Position numbers and translations under genes: made by a program. From Anaerolineales bacterium (GTDB lineage Bacteria > Chloroflexota > Anaerolineae > 4572-78 > J111), in contig JAAUSP010000378.1 of the NCBI GenBank assembly GCA_012032575.1, positions 1-7,485 on the forward strand: a DNA stretch of 7,485 nucleotides, read 5' to 3'. Below the pieces are notes generated by a model that was given only the letters and a program-made list of their open reading frames with translations, searched no databases and was not told the origin of the DNA. Below, in pieces: positions 1-5,599 of the stretch (within the stretch, counting starts at the first letter, position 1; each line of letters opens with the position of its first letter).

Positions 1-650
1 TGTGCAGTTCGTGGATTTTGGTGCGGGTCCGTGACAAAATTTCCCGGAAAACGCCCCGGCCCGCCCCGTCACATGGCGTCAGTGACCACTTTCAATTCGC
101 CGTTGGAGATGATATCCATGTTAATCAAATTGGTGGTCAGGTGCTCATAATAAGGCCAGGCCGGGTCGAACTTGCGGATCAAACCGCGCTCCTCGGCCAG
201 CTTATAATCCATCAGATTCATGCCGTGCGGCTCGTGCAGCGAGTAGAGTTTTTGGGCAATAGCCTGGGTTTGATATTTGGGGGCCGACCCGCCATAAGCA
301 GCCTTGACTTTAAATCCATTATAGCGGGGCGGGTTGTGGCTGGCCGTAATCATCACCCCGCCGGCCGCTTTTTTGTGAACAATGTTGTAGCTGATGGCCG
401 GAGTTGGCGCATCGGCGCGGGCCAGATAAGCGGTGATGCCATTGGCGGCCATCACGCGGGCCACCTCGGCGGCAAAACGATCTGACAGAAAGCGGGTATC
501 AAACCCAATAACAATCTCCGGCTGAATACCCGGTTCAGCCACATCAATCAGGTAACTGGCGACCGCCTGACTTACCAGGCGCACATTCTCAAACGTGAAG
601 GTCTCAGCGATGACGGCTCGCCAACCGTCGGTACCAAAGCGAATGGTCAT
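1..650 (-). CDS. Phosphoglucomutase/phosphomannomutase family protein, 5' part, frameshifted at about base 70, partial at left edge
   Basis: Alpha-D-phosphohexomutase, a cytosolic enzyme that interconverts hexose 6-phosphate and hexose 1-phosphate through a phosphoserine. The N-terminus has the family opening FGTDGWRA (residues 5-12). The catalytic loop ITASHNPP (101-108) puts the phosphorylated Ser at residue 104 and is followed by YNGFK. The frame stops at residue 193 with TGA (71-69), just where the family has its conserved DxMYGAGRG segment. Removing one base near position 70 restores MYGAGRG and then 17 further plausible residues to the window edge. The metal-binding DGDxDR loop and the C-terminal domains lie outside the window. 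The ATG at 650 is chosen because AAGGAG (665-660) sits 9 bases upstream. It is the last gene of a minus-strand series, 91 bp after the glycosyltransferase. Glucose versus mannose specificity cannot be decided; the nearby branching enzyme makes glucose 1-phosphate supply plausible. Confidence 0.9.
69..72 (-). other. Apparent +1 frameshift in the phosphohexomutase
   Basis: The minus strand reads ATG TGA CGG GGC here. Without the base at about position 70 it reads ATG TAC GGG GCG GGC CGG GGC, which encodes the conserved MYGAGRG of this family, and the frame then stays open to the window edge. The extra base could be an assembly error or a real mutation. Confidence 0.85.
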
Positions 651-691
651 GCGTGGGGTCTCCTTGTGAAGTAGTCTTTTATGGTTTTGTG

Positions 692-742
692 AAACGTGAT
701 GCGTGATACGTGAAAACCTTTCACGTTTTGCGCATCACGTTT
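692..742. repeat. Nested inverted repeat built from GTGA-type heptamers
   Basis: The outer arms AAACGTGATGCG (692-703) and CGCATCACGTTT (731-742) are perfect 12-bp complements. The inner arms ACGTGAAA (708-715) and TTTCACGT (719-726) are perfect 8-bp complements around a 3-base loop. A 4x4 internal loop separates the two stems. The left half is also a run of four heptamers (GTGAAAC, GTGATGC, GTGATAC, GTGAAAA; 689-716). The hairpin touches the glycosyltransferase stop codon (744-742), so it would form at the 3' end of that mRNA. No T-tract follows it on the minus strand, so I do not call it a standard intrinsic terminator. It could act as a processing or attenuation structure, or be a dispersed repeat. 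Confidence 0.85.
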
Positions 743-2046
743 TAAACGGTTTGATACGCCTGCCAGCGGTCTTCGAGATAGGGCCGGGTTTCTTCAAACT
801 CGACCGCCTGGGCAGCGACCGTTCCTTCGTGGCCGACGACTGATAAACCGGCCACCTCCTGACTGAAAGCAGCCAGGCGACCCTGGTACAACGGCCAGAG
901 CGAGCTGACAATCTGGGCGGGGTCACAATCACCTTTATTAAAAACCACCGCAAAATCATAAATAATCCGCGCCCACAAATCGGCCGGAAAATAGAAGCGG
1001 TCTGGCGGCAGCACCGCCAGGCCCTCAATTGCGCCCAGGTTGGCCGGGGTCAACACTTGCTGCCACAAGGCGCGATATTCTATCCAGCCCAGGGCCAGCC
1101 GGTCAAGGAGGGGGTCAGGATCAATTTCAGACGTAAACGCTGGATTGGTTTCGGTAATGACCGGCGACATAAATTCGGTCAGGGTTGAAAGCGAGCCAAA
1201 CTGACTCACTTTGAGCCAATGCTGCCGATAATCGTAAACCTGGCGAAGCATGGCGCTGATAACCGTTTGAAATTGCGCCTGTCGCTGGACCGCGTGCTGC
1301 CGGACAGCTCTTTGTTCGGCCCGATTGGTCGGAGCCGGCGGTTGAAAGGATAGTTTTTCGCCCAGGGCCGACTGGACCACTCGCCAGGGGCCAAGCACCG
1401 CGTAAGTATTCAACCAGGGCGGCAGGCCAAAAGTGGCCGCTTCGGTTTCCCAGACATCCTCATCCAGCGCCGCGGCGGCCAGACGGGACGAGAGGGCAAA
1501 ATCAGGGGCGGCGGGATGGCGCATGCTCTGGCCCCACAGGGCGCGGAAAAGCGGATAGACAATCAGATCGCTCACCGCGCCGTCGGGCAAAGGCCAGCGA
1601 TAGCGGGCCGTGACCAGGTCAGCTTTGTCCTCCAGGATCAAATGGGCCAGACCGGGCAGCCAGTTGGGGGTGATGCTGCGCGTGTGGCTGTCCAGAATGA
1701 CGATCGCTTTGGCGTCCAAAGCCAGGGCCGCGTCGAAAATGGCGGCAGCGGCGCTGCCCGTGCCCAACAAGCCTTCATAGCGGGCGGTAATAATCGTATC
1801 CCGGAAGCCGTTGTTCCCGGCCTGAGCTGCCACCGCCCGGCGAGTCGTTGCTTCCAGACCCGCGTCGGCATTAATCAGAACAGTACGGAGCTGGGGATAA
1901 TGCTGGCGCACGCCAACCAGCGCCGTTTGGGCCACGTGGGCGGCGGCCTGAGCATTTTTATAAGTCGGCAAGCCGATGACCAGATCCGCTTCGCCGATAT
2001 TTTTTAATTGGCGCTGCGCTCGCGGGCGCAAAATGGGATGGTACAT
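742..2046 (-). CDS. GT-A fold glycosyltransferase, related to glucosyl-3-phosphoglycerate / mannosylglycerate synthases
   Basis: Intact 434-residue protein without signal peptide or membrane segment, probably cytosolic. The Rossmann-like nucleotide-sugar domain starts at ADLVIGLPTYKN (20-31) and continues to VLINADAG (56-63). VILDSHTRSITPNWL (116-130) is the region that normally carries the metal-binding DxD; here it reads Asp119-Ser-His121. Further family-like segments are RHPAAPDFALS (176-186) and DVWETEAATFGLPPWL (197-212). The C-terminal third is predicted helical (DLWARIIYDFAVVF). This arrangement recalls GT78/GT81 enzymes that transfer a hexose from a nucleotide sugar to glycerate or 3-phosphoglycerate. 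The assignment is from remembered family resemblance, and neither donor nor acceptor can be read from sequence. The start ATG at 2046 has no Shine-Dalgarno sequence, and the heptamer repeats come within five bases of it. A glycerate kinase lies upstream and a phosphohexomutase downstream, which fits sugar-glycerate metabolism. The His in the DxD position may mean altered metal use or a non-catalytic paralogue. Confidence 0.7.
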   Translation of the reverse strand: MYHPILRPRAQRQLKNIGEADLVIGLPTYKNAQAAAHVAQTALVGVRQHYPQLRTVLINADAGLEATTRRAVAAQAGNNGFRDTIITARYEGLLGTGSAAAAIFDAALALDAKAIVILDSHTRSITPNWLPGLAHLILEDKADLVTARYRWPLPDGAVSDLIVYPLFRALWGQSMRHPAAPDFALSSRLAAAALDEDVWETEAATFGLPPWLNTYAVLGPWRVVQSALGEKLSFQPPAPTNRAEQRAVRQHAVQRQAQFQTVISAMLRQVYDYRQHWLKVSQFGSLSTLTEFMSPVITETNPAFTSEIDPDPLLDRLALGWIEYRALWQQVLTPANLGAIEGLAVLPPDRFYFPADLWARIIYDFAVVFNKGDCDPAQIVSSLWPLYQGRLAAFSQEVAGLSVVGHEGTVAAQAVEFEETRPYLEDRWQAYQTV

Positions 2047-2050
2047 ACTA

Positions 2051-2078
2051 ATTGTGAATTATGAATCGTGAATTGTGA
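2051..2078. repeat. Heptamer tandem repeat (four units, consensus ATTGTGA)
   Basis: Four contiguous 7-base units are ATTGTGA (2051-2057), ATTATGA (2058-2064), ATCGTGA (2065-2071) and ATTGTGA (2072-2078). They share the xxxxTGA pattern and the 7-base period of the cluster at 689-716. They resemble in form the short tandemly repeated heptamers described in cyanobacterial genomes. The array sits directly upstream of the glycosyltransferase start. Confidence 0.85.
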
Positions 2079-2086
2079 ACGATCAA
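2058..2086 (-). promoter_or_regulatory. Predicted sigma70-type promoter of the glycosyltransferase gene
   Basis: On the minus strand a -35-like TTGATC (2086-2081) is separated by 17 bases from a -10-like CATAAT (2063-2058). Transcription would start near 2051, giving a leader of about five bases before the ATG at 2046, so the mRNA would be almost leaderless. That agrees with the absence of a ribosome binding site. The -10 and most of the spacer are made of heptamer repeat units. Confidence 0.5.
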
Positions 2087-2101
2087 ACGGTAACTACCCA
2101 G

Positions 2102-2189
2102 ACATGTCATTTCGACCGAAGGGAGAAATCTCTGAGGTCTATGTAGCACCATTAGGGATTTCTCGGCCTACGGCCTCGAAATGACATGT
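2102..2189. repeat. Long imperfect palindrome (REP/MITE-like dispersed repeat)
   Basis: The terminal arms ACATGTCATTTCGA (2102-2115) and TCGAAATGACATGT (2176-2189) are perfect 14-bp complements. Internal arms GAGAAATC (2123-2130) and GATTTCTC (2157-2164) pair over 8 bp, and the right arm holds a small GGCC-TAC-GGCC palindrome (2166-2176 region). The centre (about 2131-2156) is unpaired. The element has no coding capacity and lies 23 bp after the glycerate kinase stop, so transcripts would carry it as a 3' hairpin. Similar TGTCATTTCGA...GAGAAATC palindromes are familiar to me from many bacterial genomes; copy number in this genome cannot be seen here. Confidence 0.8.
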
Positions 2190-2212
2190 GAGATATGTAA
2201 CTCTCATTAATT

Positions 2213-3539
2213 TCACCAGACCAAAATAAAAGTCAAATCATTGACATTGGTGTTGGTAGGCCCGGTGATAATCAGGTCATCCAGGGCAGCAAAGAAATTA
2301 TACGAGTCGTTGCGGCTCAGGTACTCGACGGGCGCTAAACCGGTGGCTTGCGCGCGGGCAACGGTTTGGCCATCGGCAAAGGCGCCGGCGGCATCGGTGG
2401 GGCCATCGCTGCCGTCGGTACCGAGGCAGGTGATGAGGAGATTCGGCCAGCCGGTCAAGGCCAGAGCGGCGGCCAGGGCCATTTCCTGGTTGCGCCCGCC
2501 GCGTCCTTTGCCCCGCAGGGTTACGGTGGTTTCACCGCCCAGAACCAGGCAGGCCGGGCGCGCCAATGGACTTTCATCGCGGGCCAGCCCTTTGGCCAGC
2601 GCCGCGACCACCCGGCCCACTTCCCGCGCTTCCCCCTCCATAAAAGTGGTCAACACCTGCCCGGCAAATCCAGCCGCCTGAGCCGCTTTGACAGCGGCTT
2701 CAGCCGCCAAACGGTTGTTGCCGATAATGACATTGTGAACCCGCTCAAAGAGAGGGTCGCCCGGTTTGGGCGTGTCAGGCACTGCGCCGGCACGTCCGGC
2801 TTGCAATCGCTCGATGACCGTTGCGGGCAGGGCATTTTGCAATTGGAACTGTTCGATGATGGCCCAGGCGTCGGCAAAAGTCGTCGGGTCGGGGACGGTG
2901 GGGCCGGAGGCAATCACTTCCAGCGGGTCGCCGACTACGTCCGATAAAATCAAGGCATAGACCGTCGCCGGGGCGGCCAGCCGGGCCAATTGTCCCCCTT
3001 TGACCGCCGACAAGTGCTTACGGATGGTATTCACACCGTTAATGGTCACACCGGCGGCCAGAAGCGCCCCGGTGGTGGCCTGTAGATCACCCAGAGTCAG
3101 CGGTTCGGCGGGCAGGGTTAGCAAAGCCGAACCGCGCCCGAAATCAGGCAAAGCACGATGTCGTCCGCGGTGGCAGCGCGGAGAAGCCGGGCGATTTCCT
3201 GGGCAGCCAGCCAGCCCGCCTCATCCGGCACAGGATGACCGGCTTCGACAATGCGGATAGTGGAGGGGCGGTGGGGGCGGTGGTGTAGCCATATTTGACG
3301 ATCACATGACCGGCCGCGATTTTGTCGCCAAAGATTTCCGTCACGGCGGCGGCCATCGGGGCGCTGGCCTTGCCCGCCCCAACGACAATGATCCGGCCAG
3401 GGGTTGATTTGATCTGGCTGACCAGTTCCGGGTAGCGGTTAAAATAATTTTTAACGGCCGCCGCCGGGTTCACCGCGGCTAAAGCGGCGTGAATCATGGG
3501 CCAAGCTACCTGGCGAGCTTCAAAGGGTGATAGATTCAT
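2213..3539 (-). CDS. Glycerate 2-kinase, MOFRL/DUF4147 type, with two apparent frameshifts
   Basis: ATP-dependent kinase that turns D-glycerate into 2-phosphoglycerate and feeds lower glycolysis; cytosolic. The N-terminal part (3539 to about 3265) has IIVVGAGKASAPMAAAV and then VKYGYTTAP. A second frame (about 3260-3138) encodes TIRIVEAGHPVPDEAG and DDIVLCLISG. A third (about 3133-2213) encodes GSALLTLPAE, GGETTVTLRGKGRGGRNQE, GTDGSDGPTDAAGA and the closing GPTNTNVNDLTF, all typical of the family. Each break is repaired by adding one base. The span of 1327 bases plus two is exactly 443 codons, giving 442 residues, normal for the family. Read literally, the DNA yields an N-terminal frame of 131 codons (3539-3144) and a C-terminal frame of 312 codons (3151-2213), neither a complete enzyme. 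The ATG at 3539 overlaps the stop of the upstream lipoprotein gene (ATGA), so translation is probably coupled. Function is confident; whether the gene is intact in the organism is not. Confidence 0.9.
3132..3139 (-). other. Apparent -1 frameshift in the glycerate kinase glycine-rich loop
   Basis: The minus strand reads TCGGGCGCGGTTCGGC where the family motif LISGGGSALL needs TCGGGCGGCGGTTCGGC. One G appears to be missing from a GGC repeat. Conserved protein is encoded on both sides of the break. Confidence 0.85.
3262..3277 (-). other. Apparent -1 frameshift in the glycerate kinase N-terminal region
   Basis: The frame encoding VKYGYTTAPTAP ends its resemblance to the family here and the frame encoding TIRIVEAGHPVPDEAG takes over. 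One added base joins them. The site is a run of G tracts on the plus strand (GG, GGGG, GGGGG), so the exact position of the lost base cannot be fixed. Confidence 0.85.
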
Positions 3540-4897
3540 GGGTTTAACGCATCCATTGCTGTGGCGGTAGCTTCGTCGGGAGTGGCTTCGCCCCGGATAA
3601 CCTGCTCAACGGCCTGCTGGAAAATTCGGCCCAGTTGATCGTAACCCTGAAAGCCGGGCTGCGGTTGAGCGGTATTGAGTTGTTTGTTCAGAAAAGTCCA
3701 ATAAGGGTCATTCCCGGCCAATTGCTGAAAGGCCGTATCACGGCTGGGAATAGAGTTATTGATATTGTTCCAGGTGGCGTTGTTGCTGGTTGACAAAAAC
3801 CACTCGATTAAGCGCAGGGCGGCGCGTTGGCGTTCAAGATCAGCGGTAATCAAAACTAATACCCACCCATGCGTAATTGTTACCGGCGTGTCATCTTGGT
3901 CGGACACGGGCAAAGCAGTAAAGGAGCTGTTGGTCAGAGCGTCCCGGTCGGCCAGATATTGACGCACACTGATTTGAGTCAGGCCGGTTTGGTCTTCCAG
4001 GTAGAGGGGCCACAGTTCTTCGCTGGTGGCAGCCTCTAAAAGGGTGGGATCAATGACCCCAACTTCGATCCCCTGCTGGTAAAACATCAAAACGCGCCGC
4101 AACACCCGCTCGTCAATTTGAAGCGTCCCCTGATCATTATGAAAGCTGCCTTCGGCGGAAAAGTATTGAGCCAGGGTGGCATCGTTGATCAGTCCGTTGG
4201 TACCTTTGGCCGGAAAAAGATAGCGGGTGTTACTACTCAGCACATCACTCCATAAAATGGGGGTGGAGGTAAAGGTGCTGGTACTAAAAATGGTGTGTTC
4301 CATTTCCAGGCTCATAGGCACACCCACCAAGCGCTCGTTAACCGTACCCATTTTTCGGGCGGCAGGGAGCAAATCCTGAACAATGGAGCGATCCAGGCGA
4401 TTGTCCAGCGTTTGCAGCAGGCCATCCGTGTAAGCCTGTTCAAGATCGGTCGCATTCATAATGGCCACATCGGGTAAAATGGTGGGTGCGGCTTCCCGGG
4501 CAGTTCGCAGGAAATCTAAAACGCCGCCTTTGCCGCTTGGTTTTTTGAGCAGTAACTTAACCTTAATCGCCGGGTTATTGGCTTCAAATGTGCGTAAACT
4601 CGCGGTCATGAAACTGCCCAACTCCTGCGGAGCTTGAGGTGAAATTGCCTCAATGGTCCAAAAGGTGAGGGCCACTCCCTCAGTTTCGGGTGTATGGGTC
4701 GCCGTTACCGTTGGGGTTGTAATTAAAGCGGGTACGGTCGCCGGGATAATCTTAGCCGTAGGTTGAATTGTCGGCACAGTTTGATTTATTTCGCTGGGTA
4801 GGGTGACAGCTTGACACGCTACGATAAGGGTTAGAGGCATACTCATCAAGAGCAGTATCAACCCGTTGACCCAATTAGTTTTTTGCGATAAATTCAT
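3536..4897 (-). CDS. Sugar-type ABC transporter solute-binding lipoprotein (extracellular binding protein, family 1-like)
   Basis: Predicted membrane-anchored lipoprotein of 453 residues that would capture a solute outside the cell for an ABC importer. A hydrophobic segment (about 10-27) ends in the lipobox LIVAC, so Cys28 would be the lipidated residue. A Thr/Pro-rich spacer (about 31-70) leads to a binding-protein domain starting at VALTFWTIEAISP (75-87). Supporting segments are FEANNPAIKVKLLL, LPDVAIMNATDLEQAY, VGVPMSLEMEHTIF and the C-terminal WFLSTSNNATWN...IPSRDTAF pattern of family 1 binding proteins. ATG at 4897 is preceded by AAGGA (4908-4904) with a 6-base gap. The stop TGA overlaps the glycerate kinase ATG, so the two form an operon. 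No permease or ATPase gene is visible, so the partners are outside the window or elsewhere. The ligand is unknown; a sugar or sugar derivative is likely from the fold. Confidence 0.8.
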   Translation of the reverse strand: MNLSQKTNWVNGLILLLMSMPLTLIVACQAVTLPSEINQTVPTIQPTAKIIPATVPALITTPTVTATHTPETEGVALTFWTIEAISPQAPQELGSFMTASLRTFEANNPAIKVKLLLKKPSGKGGVLDFLRTAREAAPTILPDVAIMNATDLEQAYTDGLLQTLDNRLDRSIVQDLLPAARKMGTVNERLVGVPMSLEMEHTIFSTSTFTSTPILWSDVLSSNTRYLFPAKGTNGLINDATLAQYFSAEGSFHNDQGTLQIDERVLRRVLMFYQQGIEVGVIDPTLLEAATSEELWPLYLEDQTGLTQISVRQYLADRDALTNSSFTALPVSDQDDTPVTITHGWVLVLITADLERQRAALRLIEWFLSTSNNATWNNINNSIPSRDTAFQQLAGNDPYWTFLNKQLNTAQPQPGFQGYDQLGRIFQQAVEQVIRGEATPDEATATAMDALNP

Positions 4898-4903
4898 ACA
4901 GCT

Positions 4904-4937
4904 TCCTTAATCTTATAAAAACACCATCGGTATTATA
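4904..4937 (-). promoter_or_regulatory. Promoter -10 and ribosome binding site of the lipoprotein-kinase operon
   Basis: The minus strand carries a perfect TATAAT (4937-4932) preceded by TGG, an extended -10 pattern. Transcription would start near 4925, about 28 bases before the ATG at 4897, with AAGGA at 4908-4904. No good -35 box is seen at the expected distance, which is common when the -10 is extended. Confidence 0.6.
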
Positions 4938-4950
4938 CCATAAAAGAGCT

Positions 4951-4979
4951 TTGCTGATTCGATGGGGTTCTGCTAGAAT
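4951..4979 (+). promoter_or_regulatory. Predicted sigma70-type promoter of apt
   Basis: TTGCTG (4951-4956) and TAGAAT (4974-4979) are separated by exactly 17 bases, and a TGC just before the -10 gives an extended form. Transcription would begin near 4986. It lies back to back with the lipoprotein operon promoter, the two -10 boxes being only 36 bp apart, so the polymerases could interfere. Confidence 0.65.
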
Positions 4980-5020
4980 GGGGGCTTGCAGCTTAAATTT
5001 TAGTAGTGGGGAGCAGTTCA

Positions 5021-5539
5021 ATGGATTTAGCGTCAACTATTCGGAGTGTACCTGATTTTCCTATCGCGGGTATTTTGTTTTACGATATCACCACGTTGTT
5101 AAAAAATCCCGTTGCTCTTAAGGAGGGTATCGACCGGCTGACTGCACAATACCAAAATACCGGGGTGGATATGGTCGTCGGCATCGAATCCCGTGGTTTT
5201 ATTTTTGGTATTCCATTAGCTTACAATTTAGGGGTTGGCTTTGTGCCAGTGCGGAAACCCGGCAAACTACCCGCCGAAACCATTGCCGAAAGTTACGCCC
5301 TGGAATATGGCACAAATACGTTGGAAGTACACGTAGATGCCATAGAAAAAGGCCAAAAAGTATTGATTGTAGATGACTTATTGGCCACCGGCGGCACCGC
5401 CAAAGCAACCTGCCGCCTGGTGGAAAAATTAGGCGGCCAGGTGGTGGGCCTGGCCTTTGCGATTGAATTAACTTTTTTGAATGGCCGCGATGCTTTAAAG
5501 GGTTACGACGTTTTCTCGCTACTTCAATACGATACGTAA
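5021..5539 (+). CDS. apt: Adenine phosphoribosyltransferase
   Basis: Purine salvage enzyme that makes AMP and pyrophosphate from adenine and PRPP in the cytosol. The 172-residue length is usual for the family. Signature segments appear in order: IRSVPDFP...GILFYDIT near the N-terminus (7-24), [10 protein letters not shown] (54-63), RKPGKLP (78-84) and the PRPP-binding motif [14 protein letters not shown] (114-127). The ATG at 5021 is preferred over the in-frame GTG at 5006 because GGGGAG (5008-5013) lies 7 bases before it and MDLASTIRS is a normal start for this family. It is transcribed away from the lipoprotein operon and towards glgB, as a single gene with its own promoter. The gene is intact, and nothing suggests a link to the sugar genes beyond position. 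Confidence 0.96.
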   Translation: MDLASTIRSVPDFPIAGILFYDITTLLKNPVALKEGIDRLTAQYQNTGVDMVVGIESRGFIFGIPLAYNLGVGFVPVRKPGKLPAETIAESYALEYGTNTLEVHVDAIEKGQKVLIVDDLLATGGTAKATCRLVEKLGGQVVGLAFAIELTFLNGRDALKGYDVFSLLQYDT

Positions 5540-5550
5540 TGCCCCCCAAA

Positions 5551-5568
5551 CGCAGGTCGCAGACCGCG
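5551..5568. terminator. Weak hairpin in the apt-glgB convergent gap
   Basis: CGC-A-GGTC (5551-5558) can pair with GACC-GCG (5562-5568) around a GCA loop, with one bulged A, just after the apt stop. No T-tract follows on either strand. It might help end transcription from both convergent genes, but the case is thin. Nothing else is visible in the 60-bp gap. Confidence 0.25.
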
Positions 5569-5599
5569 ATTGGACTTTAACAGGTTATGCCCAGCGATC

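Noticed and set aside
18..485. Plus-strand open frame of 155 codons opposite the phosphohexomutase
   Set aside because: It is antisense to the FGTDGW/TASHNP coding sequence, and no family resemblance is seen.
692..742. Heptamer hairpin as a classical intrinsic terminator or CRISPR-like repeat
   Set aside because: No T-tract follows on the transcribed minus strand, and there are no regularly spaced unique spacers.
1516..2007. Plus-strand open frame of 163 codons opposite the glycosyltransferase
   Set aside because: The minus-strand frame is intact over 434 codons and shows family motifs; the plus frame shows none.
2348..2947. Plus-strand open frame of 199 codons opposite the glycerate kinase
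   Set aside because: Composition is typical of antisense shadow frames in GC-rich genes, and the minus strand carries clear kinase motifs throughout.
3132..3277. Programmed ribosomal frameshifting in the glycerate kinase
   Set aside because: No slippery heptamer plus downstream structure was recognised, two shifts would be needed, and similar one-base breaks occur in two unrelated genes of the window, which favours indel errors.
5006..5020. Upstream in-frame GTG as start of apt
   Set aside because: It overlaps the Shine-Dalgarno sequence GGGGAG that serves the ATG at 5021, and would add five residues not typical of the family.
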